The notes beneath the pieces were generated by a model that had not been told where the DNA came from, ran no database searches, and saw nothing but the letters and a program-made list of their open reading frames with translations. Both the position numbers and the translations under genes were made by a program. Of a stretch of DNA of 64,000 bases, positions 7,427 to 16,926 are shown piece after piece. Source of the stretch: Desulfuromonas sp. AOP6 (GTDB taxonomy: Bacteria; Desulfobacterota; Desulfuromonadia; Desulfuromonadales; SZUA-540); the NCBI RefSeq assembly GCF_009731355.2, contig NZ_AP022810.1, positions 1,020,001-1,084,000 of the forward strand, read 5' to 3'. The first letter of the stretch is position 1, and every line of letters starts with the position of its first letter.

Positions 7427-9781
7427 TTATTCATCCAGGATTTCCCAAGGGGGAAGCCCCTGCGCAGACCATATTTCCCTGGCGAGGGCTTCGGCCTCCT
7501 GCTGGTTCGACAAGTGCCTGTTGACCTGTTTGTATAGGGAATCCTTCAATGTTCGGAGATCTTTTATATACCGTTCAAGCAAGGTCGCCGTCAACTGCAA
7601 CTCCTTGGGCAGCTCAGTTTCTGTCCGCTTTGTGTGCGAAACAAGGATCAGCGCCCTTGCCGCCTCCAAGCCTTCGACTTCCAGGGTGGTGCCGAGATCG
7701 TCCCGGAGGGTGTATTGTCCGAAAAACACCTCGCTGATGTGGAGGTGGGTCCGCCAGCGATAGAGGGTTAGCTGCGGTTTGTAGTAGTCGTATAGATACT
7801 GCTCTGGAAACAGGGGGACGCCGTCCTGGAAGACAAGGTCGCCAATACTGGTGACGAGGTCAGCCAGAGGAGGGCGTGTTCCGTCTCTTCGGGATTTTTT
7901 GGCCCTGACCGGACGCTTTAGTGGCTTGGGAAGCTTCTGGTCTGATTCATTGTCCATCCACAAGGAAAGCTCACTGTCAATGATGGCTCGGGGAACCCTT
8001 TCCCCTTCTTCCCAGGGGATGAGGGCCAGACTTTGCAGGATCTCGGCTCCAGGCAAGGGTAGGCCATGGTGAAGGATCGATTGACGAAGGTCTTTTTTGG
8101 ATGGAAGTTTTGCCTGCCCAGCAATGACGCTCCAGAGGAATTGTCCCAGGGTGGACTGGGTGAAAAGGTAGATCTCACGCTCCTTTTCTGCAGGCCAATT
8201 GTTTGATTTAACAAGTTTCAGGGTGCCCGTTTCGAGCCATTTAAAGAGATAAGCAGGCAGTCGCAGTCCGAGAGCCAGAAGAGACCGGTGGCCAGAGCAC
8301 AGGAGAGACCAGCTTACACTTCTGGTCTCTCCGCCGAGTTTTAGGGTGGTTTGTGCTCCCTCATCAACAGTTTTTTCGAGGCTTACCGTCAATCCATTGT
8401 CCCCTTCGGGTCTGATGCCGGTCAGGACGAAATATTCTTTAATAAGTTCGAAAAGAGGTGAACCGAAATCTTGATAAATCCAGGTGTCGGGAATGTGAAA
8501 TTCTAGATCCGCCCCGTTCCCGGCCAATCCGAGGAGATGGATGAATTCCCAAGCCCAAAGGGGTGTTCCGGCTGGAAGGGGAAACCGGCGGTTTGGCCAT
8601 GAACCGCGCAGAAGAGTGGCGAACTCCTGACGCTCCATCATCGAAGGAAGGCGGCTGTCACTCAGCGTGCCGATGAGCTTGTGCGGTGCGACCGGCGGCA
8701 CGAAGCGCAAGACACTTGTCCCTTGGGCGATGGCTGGAGGAATGTGTAAGAAGTCCCGGAGCAGTGCCGTGTATGCCAGGATGGGCTGCGAGGCAATTTC
8801 CATGGACTTTTCGCCTGTATTCTTGATGCCGTCAGGGTGGACGAACAGGCAAGCCGTATCCCTGCTCAGCGTTTCTTCAGTGGGAAGCGGATATCCTCCA
8901 AGTTGTGAGGCATCCTTAGCCAGGAGTGATTGCAGCACATTGGTCAAAAACTCATGGTTTTTTCGCTGCGGTAATTGAAGCATACGACGAAAAAAATGAT
9001 GGAAACGAGTGGCTGCTTCCTCTGGCAGGGGTTGTTCGGTCTGCTGGGGTTTCATGGCCTGCTGCAGAATTTCGGGAAGTGTATCCATCGCATAATTGGC
9101 GGCTCGTTCCAGCCCCTCCGGTTGGACCGATGGTGGCAGCCGATCATGGCTGATCAGCGCCAAAAGACGCAGCAGGGTCAGCGTCGCCTTGCGGTACGCC
9201 AGCGCATTCAACAAAGTCGGATCGGCACCGAGGCGGCTGGCTTCGCGGGTAATCTGGTATTGTTCCACGATGAAAGGACAGGCGGAAGTGATGGCGCCGA
9301 GGCAGAGGTTAACCAGATAAAACGGAGAGAGATCGGTGGGGGCAACGGCTCCTGTGACCGAAAGCATTTTGACCTCTTCCAGCAGAAGAGAGAGAGTCTC
9401 CCGAAAAGCTTCTTCACCCTCATCGCCAAGGCTTGAAAGTGCGAGTGTCTTGTGCTTTTGACAGCTGCCGGATTGAACCTCCCAGATGACAACCTCTTTT
9501 GACGCCCAGGAAATAAAATGCCTCAATCCCAGTGCTTCGGCGCAATGAATACCCGTGTCGTTAGCATCGTGGGTGTGCCCCGATGGGAAGAGGACAAGGC
9601 CGGCTGCCATGTAACTGTCCCGATTTATCCAGAAAATCAAGGGCGGCGACAATTCGCCCACAGATGTCAACAGGGAAGAAAAAACCTCCACCTTTTTCAA
9701 GGGAGAGCGGCCCAGCTGAATGTGCGATTCGGTCCATCGGGCCAGCTGTTCGGCAAAAAGTCGGGCTGTATGTGAATCCAT
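7427..9781 (-). CDS. 784-aa protein of unknown family
   Basis: No family is recognised. The protein is soluble-looking, without signal peptide or membrane helix, rich in Leu and Trp. The N-terminal 160 residues contain a compact alpha/beta-like part (LRHFISWASKEVVIWEV). The middle is helical. Around 610-640 there is a basic linker (LKRPVRAKKSRRDG), and the C terminus from about 720 is a charged helical region ending in WSAQGLPPWEILDE. The ATG at 9781 has no clear ribosome site, so the exact start is open. Downstream is the broken DUF2905 gene; upstream, 113 bp away, is the lipoprotein gene. No function is proposed. Confidence 0.7.
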   Translation of the reverse strand: MDSHTARLFAEQLARWTESHIQLGRSPLKKVEVFSSLLTSVGELSPPLIFWINRDSYMAAGLVLFPSGHTHDANDTGIHCAEALGLRHFISWASKEVVIWEVQSGSCQKHKTLALSSLGDEGEEAFRETLSLLLEEVKMLSVTGAVAPTDLSPFYLVNLCLGAITSACPFIVEQYQITREASRLGADPTLLNALAYRKATLTLLRLLALISHDRLPPSVQPEGLERAANYAMDTLPEILQQAMKPQQTEQPLPEEAATRFHHFFRRMLQLPQRKNHEFLTNVLQSLLAKDASQLGGYPLPTEETLSRDTACLFVHPDGIKNTGEKSMEIASQPILAYTALLRDFLHIPPAIAQGTSVLRFVPPVAPHKLIGTLSDSRLPSMMERQEFATLLRGSWPNRRFPLPAGTPLWAWEFIHLLGLAGNGADLEFHIPDTWIYQDFGSPLFELIKEYFVLTGIRPEGDNGLTVSLEKTVDEGAQTTLKLGGETRSVSWSLLCSGHRSLLALGLRLPAYLFKWLETGTLKLVKSNNWPAEKEREIYLFTQSTLGQFLWSVIAGQAKLPSKKDLRQSILHHGLPLPGAEILQSLALIPWEEGERVPRAIIDSELSLWMDNESDQKLPKPLKRPVRAKKSRRDGTRPPLADLVTSIGDLVFQDGVPLFPEQYLYDYYKPQLTLYRWRTHLHISEVFFGQYTLRDDLGTTLEVEGLEAARALILVSHTKRTETELPKELQLTATLLERYIKDLRTLKDSLYKQVNRHLSNQQEAEALAREIWSAQGLPPWEILDE

Positions 9782-9894
9782 AGGTGGTGGCCTAAACAGG
9801 GTGGTCAGAGGAAAGTCAGAATTGCCGTCACGGCAAGAGGGAACGCTGTAAGGGCAGGGCAGTTCAGGTCAGCGGGTAGAAGCGCCAGTCGGAC

Positions 9895-10293
9895 CTATTT
9901 GGCTCTTAACTCATAATCAACTAGAAGTTGTTTGAGCTGTGCGATGTTCTCCCTCAACAGATCAATATTCTGCTGCAGCTTTTTGTTCTCCTGTCTACAA
10001 CGCTCTGCCGTCGTCCCCAGCCTCTTGTTTTTTGATTCGAGTTCGGCCAAGGCCTCTCTCTGCTGCTGGACGGAAGCCTTCAGGTCGGCAAGATCCCGGG
10101 CCCGGGCCGTCCATGCACTTTCGGGGTAGTCGCGCTGGAGCGGTTCCCATGCGTCCGCAGAGCCTGACTCATTCCAGGTTTCGAAACCTTGCAGAAAGGC
10201 ATCACGAGCCTGAAATTCTGAAGGATTAAGAAAACGGCCATGCTGGCAACCGCTCAGGAGCAGGCCAAGGAGGAGCAGGAATAGATAGCGCAT
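9895..10293 (-). CDS. Small coiled-coil lipoprotein
   Basis: 132 residues with a lipoprotein signal peptide: MRYLFLLLLGLLLSGC, lipobox LSGC, Cys16 being the lipidated residue. Residues 65-125 form a long heptad-rich coiled coil (VQQQREALAELESKNKRL and so on). This combination resembles small envelope lipoproteins that pair with periplasmic or cell-division partners, but no specific family is recognised. The start codon is 2 bp after the stop of the GGDEF protein, so both are translated from one mRNA and may act together at the envelope. Confidence 0.75.
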   Translation of the reverse strand: MRYLFLLLLGLLLSGCQHGRFLNPSEFQARDAFLQGFETWNESGSADAWEPLQRDYPESAWTARARDLADLKASVQQQREALAELESKNKRLGTTAERCRQENKKLQQNIDLLRENIAQLKQLLVDYELRAK

Positions 10294-10295
10294 AG

Positions 10296-11624
10296 TTACA
10301 GATTCCGTCTTCTGTTGATCAGATAGTTGCTTCCGGGCATTTTTTTCAGATGGTCCTTGATATTAGCGCATTCCCGGCTGATGGCCAAGGAGGATGGTGA
10401 TTCGAGATTGTTGCTGCAGATAATGGCGATGGACAGGGTCAGAATAGGAAATTGCCGTTCTATGCCAAAGCGATCCTTGCCGAAGAAAAAGCCATTACGC
10501 CGATCTTCCTCTGTGTAGAATCGAGGGACTTCCCTGTCGAAACGTTCAATAACCTTTTTCGCAATGGGCTCAGCCAGCTCCGGTTCGGTTATCACCACAT
10601 AGTCGTCTCCGCCGATGTGACCGACCAGGTCTTCGGGGGTTCCTTCCTGCCTTACGGTGTCATTGATGACATCCCCAACAAAGGCGATGACATCGCTGCC
10701 CGTCTTGTAGCCATAACGGTCGCCGAAGGGTTTGAAGTGATCCAGGTCAAGGTAAAGATGGGCAAAGCTTTTTCCCATTCGGACACGGGCTTCCAACTCC
10801 CGCTCAATGCTCAGCCCTCCCGGCAGATGGGTCAGGGGATTGGCGTCAAGTCGCACCTGCTCAAGCTCTCTTAGCTTGACCGCCATGGCGGCGAATTCGC
10901 GGGCGAGGTCGCCAAATTCATCCTTGGCGTGGATGTCTGGCTGGTGGTCAAAACTGCCGGCGGCTATGGCGTGTGTCGCCTGCACCAGTTTTTTGATAGA
11001 CCGATGGATACTGAGAATAACCGTCAGAGCCACGGGCCCAGACAGAAAAAGTCCCATGAAGGTCAGGATGACAGCGACCTGATAGGCACGGGAGCTGTCT
11101 GCAGAAAAAGCGACGAGAGAGTTGTCGATGGTGTTTTCCTGCTGTTCGATCAGGGCGTCGAATTGGTCAATAATGCTGGAGCGCAGGGGGGCCAGGGTCT
11201 GGCGCGAAAAGCGTTCCGCCTCTTGCCAGGCCTGGGCCTTGAGGTAGCCGTTGCCTCTGAGCCGCTCTTCCTGGTAATTGGCCATTACCTCCGAGATGGC
11301 GACAAAGTCGATTTCCAGCGGCAGCGCGGCCAGATCCTTCCATAGGGCGTCCGCCTCCTCCTGACGGAAATTCAGGAGGGCTTGGATTTCAACGTCTTTT
11401 AGAATCAACAGTTGTTTCTCAAGTCGATCCTGGGTCAGTAGATTCTGCCGGAGATTTCGAGAGAGGTTGAGGGCATTGAAATCGACGGATACCAGTTTTT
11501 CCGAGCGGGTGGTCTGGGTGTGGAGACTGGCAAGAGCATAGATAATGGCTGTCAGGGTAAAAATGACAACAAGCAGATATCCTGCGGCCACCCTTTTGGT
11601 TACGGTCATGCGGATCGGTTTCAT
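10296..11624 (-). CDS. Membrane HAMP-GGDEF-like signalling protein (degenerate GGDEF)
   Basis: 442 residues: one N-terminal membrane helix (about 12-32), a periplasmic helical sensor (35-180), a second helix (about 182-205), HAMP (205-260), then a GGDEF-type fold. The metal-binding LYLDLDHFKPFGDRYGY is intact, but the signature motif reads HIGGDDYVV, so the catalytic Glu of GGDEF is Asp and Phe is Tyr. No RxxD inhibitory site is seen. Diguanylate cyclase activity is therefore doubtful; such domains may bind GTP or act as scaffolds. It lies between ruvB (45 bp upstream) and the lipoprotein gene. Confidence 0.85.
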   Translation of the reverse strand: MKPIRMTVTKRVAAGYLLVVIFTLTAIIYALASLHTQTTRSEKLVSVDFNALNLSRNLRQNLLTQDRLEKQLLILKDVEIQALLNFRQEEADALWKDLAALPLEIDFVAISEVMANYQEERLRGNGYLKAQAWQEAERFSRQTLAPLRSSIIDQFDALIEQQENTIDNSLVAFSADSSRAYQVAVILTFMGLFLSGPVALTVILSIHRSIKKLVQATHAIAAGSFDHQPDIHAKDEFGDLAREFAAMAVKLRELEQVRLDANPLTHLPGGLSIERELEARVRMGKSFAHLYLDLDHFKPFGDRYGYKTGSDVIAFVGDVINDTVRQEGTPEDLVGHIGGDDYVVITEPELAEPIAKKVIERFDREVPRFYTEEDRRNGFFFGKDRFGIERQFPILTLSIAIICSNNLESPSSLAISRECANIKDHLKKMPGSNYLINRRRNL

Positions 11625-11668
11625 CTCAGAAGTCGCTTGCTTGGGCTCGAGGGAGTATCCCCGGGACC

Positions 11669-12694
11669 TCAGCTGAAAAGATCGCCATTGGTATCCTTGT
11701 CTGCGGGAAGGCGTTGAAAGTGTCGGTAGGCCAGCGGCGTGGCCATGCGGCCGCGTGGCGTCCGGTTCAAATACCCCTGTTGGAGAAGAAAGGGTTCGAT
11801 GACATCCTCGATGGTGTCCTTCTCTTCACCCACGATGGCCGCAAGAGTTTCCAGGCCTACAGGCCCTCCTGCAAACTTGTCGATAATGGTCAACAGAATG
11901 CGGCGGTCCATGTTATCGAAACCCATCCGGTCAACTTCCAGCCTGCCGAGAGCCGAATCGGCAATGTCCCGCGTGATGACTCCATCCCCCTTGACCTGCG
12001 CGAAATCCCTGACCCGGCGCAGCAGGCGGTTGGCGATACGGGGTGTTCCACGGCTACGCCGGGCAATTTCAAGGGCTCCATCCTTCTCGGTGGGGATGTT
12101 GAGGATTTCCGCACTGCGCCGGACAATAGTAGCCAATTCCTCGTCAGAATAGAATTCGAGCCGTGAAATAACCCCGAAGCGATCCCGCAGGGGCGAAGAC
12201 AGCAGTCCGGCGCGCGTCGTGGCGCCAACAAGGGTGAAGCGGGGCAGGTCGAGTTTAATTGTCCGGGCTGAAGGTCCCTGGCCGATAATGATATCGAGCT
12301 GGTAATCTTCCATGGCCGGATAAAGGACCTCCTCGACGACAGGAGAAAGGCGGTGGATTTCGTCGATAAAAAGGACATCCCCAGCTTCCAGATTCGTCAG
12401 AATGGCGGCCAAATCCCCCGATTTTTCAATGACAGGTCCGGAAGTGCTTTTCAGGCTGACTCCCATTTCATTAGCGATAATATTGGCCAGCGTTGTCTTG
12501 CCGAGGCCCGGCGGTCCGAAGAAAAGGACGTGGTCGAGAGATTCCCCCCGCTGCCGGGCGGCGTCGATAAAAATCTGGAGATTTTCCTTAGCCTTGGCCT
12601 GACCAATATATTCCCGGAGAGTTCTCGGCCTCAGGCTGCTCTCGAAGTTCTGGTCGTCTTCGGCTAAGTCGGGGGTAATGATTCTTTCAGTCAT
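11669..12694 (-). CDS. ruvB: Holliday junction branch-migration helicase RuvB
   Basis: 341-aa AAA+ motor that drives Holliday junction branch migration with RuvA. Visible: the N-terminal [16 protein letters not shown] box, Walker [10 protein letters not shown], Walker B DEIHRL, the arginine-finger region LRDRFG, and a winged-helix C terminus with [12 protein letters not shown]. Length is normal. It is the last of three ruv genes in the order ruvC-ruvA-ruvB on the minus strand, 37 bp after ruvA. Confidence 0.98.
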   Translation of the reverse strand: MTERIITPDLAEDDQNFESSLRPRTLREYIGQAKAKENLQIFIDAARQRGESLDHVLFFGPPGLGKTTLANIIANEMGVSLKSTSGPVIEKSGDLAAILTNLEAGDVLFIDEIHRLSPVVEEVLYPAMEDYQLDIIIGQGPSARTIKLDLPRFTLVGATTRAGLLSSPLRDRFGVISRLEFYSDEELATIVRRSAEILNIPTEKDGALEIARRSRGTPRIANRLLRRVRDFAQVKGDGVITRDIADSALGRLEVDRMGFDNMDRRILLTIIDKFAGGPVGLETLAAIVGEEKDTIEDVIEPFLLQQGYLNRTPRGRMATPLAYRHFQRLPADKDTNGDLFS

Positions 12695-12731
12695 GCCTAA
12701 AGTGTGCTCCCTCGGAGGTGGCGGCTACAGG

Positions 12732-13331
12732 CTATTTCAGTAACATTTTTAGCGCCCCCTTGAGAATGTCCTCAAGGCTGGCTTCGGCGGGGATCTCCAT
12801 GGATTCCAGGGCATTGCGCGCATGTGCCTCTTTGTAGCCGAGATTGGTCAAGGCCGACAGGGTGTCATCAAAAACGTTGAGAGACGATGCCGCTGAAAGG
12901 CGGGCGGTGGCTGTCCGCCCAGCTGGCTGCATTTTGGCTACCTTGTCTTTCAGTTCAAGCACCATGCGCTCAGCCGTCTTCTTGCCAATCCCTGGTATTC
13001 CGGACAGCCGTTTGAGGTTGCCGTCGTAAAGGGAGGACTTCAACTCCTCAGTCGTGATGTTGGACAGAATATTCAGGGCCAGGCGTGGTCCGATGCCCGA
13101 GACACTCAGCAGCAGCTGAAACATTTCTTTTTCATCCAGTCCGAGAAAACCATAGAGATGGATGGCGTCTTCTTTGACATGGGTGTAAATATGCAGACGG
13201 CTGTCGCCTTTTTCCGGCAGGCTGTAAAAAGTGGAAAGAGGAATCATGACCCGGTAGCCGACACCCCCCGTTTCCAGGATGATGTGGTCGATGGACTTAA
13301 AGACGATATTTCCCGTCAGCAGAGCGATCAT
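12732..13331 (-). CDS. ruvA: Holliday junction DNA-binding subunit RuvA
   Basis: 199 aa. RuvA binds the four-way junction as a tetramer and loads RuvB. The N-terminal OB fold (residues 1-65), the helix-hairpin-helix motifs VSGIGPRLALNILS and IPGIGKKTAERMVLELKDK, and the C-terminal RuvB-contact domain (about 150-199, NLGYKEAHARNALE) are all visible. It lies 45 bp after ruvC. Confidence 0.97.
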   Translation of the reverse strand: MIALLTGNIVFKSIDHIILETGGVGYRVMIPLSTFYSLPEKGDSRLHIYTHVKEDAIHLYGFLGLDEKEMFQLLLSVSGIGPRLALNILSNITTEELKSSLYDGNLKRLSGIPGIGKKTAERMVLELKDKVAKMQPAGRTATARLSAASSLNVFDDTLSALTNLGYKEAHARNALESMEIPAEASLEDILKGALKMLLK

Positions 13332-13376
13332 GGTCTGGGTACCTTCAATCGAGAGCCAAGGGTGTTCTGGCTGAGT

Positions 13377-13874
13377 TTAGTTCGGCCTCTGCTGTAGTCT
13401 GGCAGTCAACTGATAGCTGTGGGCATGGCAGATGGCGACAGCGAGGGCGTCAGACGCGTCTTCCTGGGCGATCTCCGGAAGATTCATGAGGACACGGACC
13501 ATGTGCTGGACCTGGGGCTTTGCGGCCCGGCCGTAACCGACCACGGCACTTTTCACCTGCAGCGCCGTGTACTCAAAAACGGGAAGCTGATGTCGTGTTC
13601 CGGCCAGCAGGGCGGCTCCCCGAGCATGGCCAAGCTTGAGGGCGGAGAGAGCGTTCTTGGCGAGGAAGATCTGTTCAACCGCCATGGCCTGTGGATTGTG
13701 TTCCCCGATAATGCAAACCAGGCCTTCATGGATGGTTTGCAGCCGAAGAGCCAAGCTGTCCTTGCTATCGGTGTAAATAGCGCCGTTATCGATGTGTATC
13801 AGCCGGTTTCCCTGCTTTTCAATGACGCCGTAGCCTGTTACCCGGCTACCGGGATCGATTCCGAGTATGCGCAT
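13377..13874 (-). CDS. ruvC: Holliday junction resolvase RuvC
   Basis: 165-aa RNase H-fold endonuclease that cuts junctions presented by RuvAB. The start [16 protein letters not shown] contains the first catalytic Asp (residue 7); VEQIFLAKN holds the Glu, and [15 protein letters not shown] carries the C-terminal acidic residues. It starts the ruvCAB operon, 50 bp after yebC, with a terminator hairpin in the gap. Confidence 0.97.
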   Translation of the reverse strand: MRILGIDPGSRVTGYGVIEKQGNRLIHIDNGAIYTDSKDSLALRLQTIHEGLVCIIGEHNPQAMAVEQIFLAKNALSALKLGHARGAALLAGTRHQLPVFEYTALQVKSAVVGYGRAAKPQVQHMVRVLMNLPEIAQEDASDALAVAICHAHSYQLTARLQQRPN

Positions 13875-13895
13875 GTTTAATCCCGGTGGAAGATA

Positions 13896-13918
13896 AAGAA
13901 GGGGCTTTGCGCCCCTTC
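13896..13918 (-). terminator. Hairpin between yebC and ruvC
   Basis: Minus-strand stem GAAGGGGC / GCCCCTTC with loop GCAAA, followed by TTTATCTT. The T tract is short, so it may be a partial terminator that lets some transcripts continue into ruvCAB. Confidence 0.65.
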
Positions 13919-13923
13919 ACGTT

Positions 13924-14670
13924 TTACCCCATAAGGCTGGCGTAATCCTCATCTGAAATGTCGAAGTTGGCGTAGACATTCTGCACGTCGTCATTGTCTT
14001 CAAGCTTGTCCATCATCTTGAGCATCTGCTCGGCCTGTTTGCCTTCAACTTGAACCATGGTCTGGGGGATCATGGTGATTTCGGCCGTTTGCCATTTCAG
14101 GCCCTTCTCGGCTATAGCCTCCCGAACCTCGATAAAGGTGGATGGGTCCGTAATGACTTCGTAGGAATCACCTTCGTCCTTGACGTCCTCGGCTCCCGCT
14201 TCAAGGGCTGCTTCAAATATGGAGTCGAAATCGTTTTCTGTTGGAAAGGAGATCAGCCCTTTGCGATCAAAGAGGTAGGACACGGAGCCGCTTACCCCTA
14301 AGCTGCCATTGTGTTTGTTGAATATGTGACGCACGTCAGCCACGGTGCGGGTGCGGTTGTCGGTCATGAACTCGACGATGACAGCGACCCCGCCTGGTCC
14401 GTATCCTTCGAAAGTTCCCTCTTCGTAATTCACGCCGTCCATATCGCCCGTTCCCTTTTTGATGGCCCGTTCGATGGTATCCTTTGGCATGTTTTCGCCT
14501 TTGGCCTTGTCGATGGCTGTGCGAAGACGGGGATTACCTTCTATGTCGCCACCGCCGATTTTGGCGGCTACTGTGATTTCCTTGATAAGTTTCGTGAAGA
14601 CCTTGCCGCGCCTGGCGTCCTGGGCGCCCTTGCGGTGTTTGATGTTGGCCCATTTGCTGTGTCCTGCCAT
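13924..14670 (-). CDS. yebC: YebC/PmpR/TACO1 family regulatory or translation factor
   Basis: 248 aa with the family signature [22 protein letters not shown] cut here to its start [14 protein letters not shown], plus [14 protein letters not shown] and the acidic C terminus DEDYASLMG. Family members act as transcriptional regulators or help ribosomes through proline-rich stretches. AAGGAGA precedes the ATG. Placement just upstream of ruvC is the common bacterial arrangement. Confidence 0.96.
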   Translation of the reverse strand: MAGHSKWANIKHRKGAQDARRGKVFTKLIKEITVAAKIGGGDIEGNPRLRTAIDKAKGENMPKDTIERAIKKGTGDMDGVNYEEGTFEGYGPGGVAVIVEFMTDNRTRTVADVRHIFNKHNGSLGVSGSVSYLFDRKGLISFPTENDFDSIFEAALEAGAEDVKDEGDSYEVITDPSTFIEVREAIAEKGLKWQTAEITMIPQTMVQVEGKQAEQMLKMMDKLEDNDDVQNVYANFDISDEDYASLMG

Positions 14671-14797
14671 CTGTTACGTTCTCCTTCGGTGTATTCGGTG
14701 ATGCTTTTTGACTAACTGCGGGATATTAGCATGAAAAAAGACGTGGATACAAGCTTGCAGCCAAAAGTTGCCAGGTTGCCTGTAGGGTATTTCACGC

Positions 14798-14826
14798 AAA
14801 AAGCCGGTCGTGGAAGACCGGCTTTT
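14798..14826 (-). terminator. Intrinsic terminator after the cytidylate-kinase-like gene
   Basis: A perfect 12-bp stem AAAAAGCCGGTC / GACCGGCTTTTT with loop GTGGAA. A and T runs flank both arms, so it can terminate either strand; on the minus strand it follows the kinase-like gene by 25 bp. Confidence 0.9.
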
Positions 14827-14850
14827 TGCCTGCGACTGACACTGACAAAC

Positions 14851-15678
14851 TCAGTGCTCTTTCGGATAGTTTCGGTACTCGATGATCCGAAGCTTGTTAA
14901 CCACTTCCCTGACGCCGTCAATTTTCTGAACAGCGGCGACAGAGAGCTTTTTTTCTTTGTCGCTATGCACATGACCGGAGAGAATGATTTTTCCGTCTTC
15001 ACCGGAAATCTCGACATGGTGGCCGTCCACGCCATCCTGGGTCAGGATGGCAATTTCCGCTTTTTTGCGCAGGATAAGGTTAGTCAGCTTCTTTTTGCAG
15101 TTCTGCTTCTGGTCAACGAGGTTCTGGTCCCTGACTCCGTCACAGATTATCTTGACCGCCGTCTCTTCCGTGAGTTTGGAGGTGTTGATGACCAGATCGT
15201 AGCCCAGCGGATCTTCCCAGTTCCGATCGAAGTAATATTTGATGAATCCGGCCCTTTGCTGGTCGCTGCGGCGTACCATGATGCGGGCGAGGTCCGGGTC
15301 GAGCCATTCCCTTTCGGCCCAGCGCTCAACGCGTTCCTCGAAGGGAGCGATGATGCGGACACGCAGGATGCTTTTGATTTCCTGAAGCAGATCCTGGCCA
15401 CCACGGCCATAGATGATGACGTTGCCCTTGAGAGCATATTCGAGAATAATCAGCTCAATGTAGTGAAGGTCGAGTTCCGCCTTTTCATCAAGCTTTTCGA
15501 TAAAGGCAGGAGGCTTCTCGTCAGCATTTTCGAGGGCGTCGGGACTGACGCCATAATTCAGGGCGGCTTCTTTGATCGTTTCTCCGTCAAGCAGGGTATA
15601 GCCGAGTTTTTCTGCCAGCATGTGGGCGATGGGAATGCCGGCGCTTCCCATTTCGCGGGAGATGGTAATGATTGCCAT
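14851..15678 (-). CDS. Cytidylate kinase-like protein fused to a BON domain
   Basis: 275 aa. Residues 1-200 match the cytidylate kinase-like family (AAA_33/CMK2): MAIITISREMGSAG as a P-loop variant, IIYGRGGQDLL, and a lid-like region with DPDLARIMVRRSDQQRAGFIKY cut here to its core RRSDQQRAGF. Residues 205-270 look like a BON domain (HVEISGEDGKIILSG, then KIDGVREVVNKL), which in other proteins binds phospholipid or ligands. The substrate is unknown; the main CMP kinase of the cell is probably elsewhere. GAGGAAT precedes the ATG; glpX lies 109 bp upstream. Confidence 0.8.
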   Translation of the reverse strand: MAIITISREMGSAGIPIAHMLAEKLGYTLLDGETIKEAALNYGVSPDALENADEKPPAFIEKLDEKAELDLHYIELIILEYALKGNVIIYGRGGQDLLQEIKSILRVRIIAPFEERVERWAEREWLDPDLARIMVRRSDQQRAGFIKYYFDRNWEDPLGYDLVINTSKLTEETAVKIICDGVRDQNLVDQKQNCKKKLTNLILRKKAEIAILTQDGVDGHHVEISGEDGKIILSGHVHSDKEKKLSVAAVQKIDGVREVVNKLRIIEYRNYPKEH

Positions 15679-15787
15679 ATCTATTCCTCAAGTTTGGTAT
15701 GTGGCTAGAATAACGTCGAAATACTAACAAGCTGTGACGGTGTTTACAAGGATTAAATCACGCCGGCAAGGAGACGGTCTGCCCCGT

Positions 15788-16741
15788 TTAATAGGCCGGT
15801 TTGTAGTCGAAATAATGCTGAGACTTGATGAAGCGAACGGTGCGGCTGCGGGAGCGCATGACGATGGAGTGTGTTTCGGCGCCACCGGAAAAGTAGCGGA
15901 CTCCGTCAAGGAGGTCGCCGCTGGTGACACCGGTAGCGGCAAAAAAGACATCACCCTTGGCCATATCTTCAGCCATGTAGACCTGGTCAAAATCGTCGAT
16001 GCCCATTTTGAGGGCGCGATCTCTCTCATCTTTACTCATGAAGACCAGGCGGCCCTGCATCCCTCCGCCCATGCATTTGAGAGCGGCGGCGGCCAGAACG
16101 CCTTCGGGGGCGCCGCCGATACCCATCATGAGATCGACGCCACTGCCGTCGACAGCGGCGGCAATGGCGGGAGCGACGTCACCATCCGAGATGAGGTGGA
16201 TGCGAGCGCCAGCCTTGCGAATCTCCTCAACCATCTTTTCGTGGCGGGGCCGATCCAGGACAACTACGGTCAAATCTTCTACGTAGCATTTTTTTGCATC
16301 CGCCACCCGCTTGAGGTTTTCGGCGGGAGACAGGTTGATGTCTATGGCGTTCCTGGCCGCGGGCCCCGTGGCAATTTTTTCCATGTACATGTCTGGCGCG
16401 TGGAGAAATCCTCCGCGAGGGGCTATCGCAATGGTGGTAATGGAGCCGTTCATCCCTTTGGCGCAGATGCTGGTTCCTTCCAGGGGGTCGACGGCGATAT
16501 CAACTTCAGGTGCTTCGCCATTTCCCACTTTTTCCCCGATATAGAGCATGGGGGCTTCATCCATTTCCCCCTCACCGATGACCACTGTCCCGCTGATGTT
16601 GATGGATTCCAGGGTCCGGCGCATAGCGTTGGTGGCGGCATCGTCGGCGGCAATCTTGTTGCCCTTGCCAACCCAGCGTCCACAGGACAGGGCGGCGGCT
16701 TCGGTTACCCTGACCAGTTCAAGGGCGAGATTTCTGTCCAT
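15788..16741 (-). CDS. glpX: Class II fructose-1,6-bisphosphatase GlpX
   Basis: 317 aa. Hydrolyses fructose-1,6-bisphosphate to fructose-6-phosphate in gluconeogenesis, metal-dependent. Visible: GEGEMDEAPMLYIGE with metal-binding acids, DPLEGTSICAKG, LDRPRHEKMV, GIGGAPEGVLAAAALKCMGG. Normal length. AAAGGAA precedes the ATG. The gene is divergent from the GDPD gene, with a 13-bp tandem repeat between them. An organism living on acetate or similar acids would need this step. Confidence 0.96.
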   Translation of the reverse strand: MDRNLALELVRVTEAAALSCGRWVGKGNKIAADDAATNAMRRTLESINISGTVVIGEGEMDEAPMLYIGEKVGNGEAPEVDIAVDPLEGTSICAKGMNGSITTIAIAPRGGFLHAPDMYMEKIATGPAARNAIDINLSPAENLKRVADAKKCYVEDLTVVVLDRPRHEKMVEEIRKAGARIHLISDGDVAPAIAAAVDGSGVDLMMGIGGAPEGVLAAAALKCMGGGMQGRLVFMSKDERDRALKMGIDDFDQVYMAEDMAKGDVFFAATGVTSGDLLDGVRYFSGGAETHSIVMRSRSRTVRFIKSQHYFDYKPAY

Positions 16742-16806
16742 AAAAAATTCCTTTGGTATGGTTTCTTTTTGCGCCGCATAATTGCATGTTTTTTGGAGAA
16801 TGACAA

Positions 16807-16832
16807 GTTTTGCTGTAGAGTTTTGCTGTAGA
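16807..16832. repeat. 13-bp tandem duplication between glpX and GDPD
   Basis: GTTTTGCTGTAGA occurs twice head to tail, followed by a partial third copy (GTTTGA). It lies in the 185-bp divergent spacer and could be a duplicated operator or simple slippage. A TATAAT at 16852-16857 follows on the plus strand but lacks a good -35. Confidence 0.8.
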
Positions 16833-16926
16833 GTTTGACAGTGTAAGAGCTTATAATCGCCAGTCTATGTCAGCCTGATTTTTGTTTTCCGGGGGCGATA
16901 TTTTTGGCTCTGGATGGGAGGGTGTG

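Noticed and set aside
7302-7434. ATG at 7434 as start of a 97-aa gene
   Set aside because: Its first 50 residues are unlike DUF2905 and cover the true first helix in another frame; a frameshift is the better explanation.
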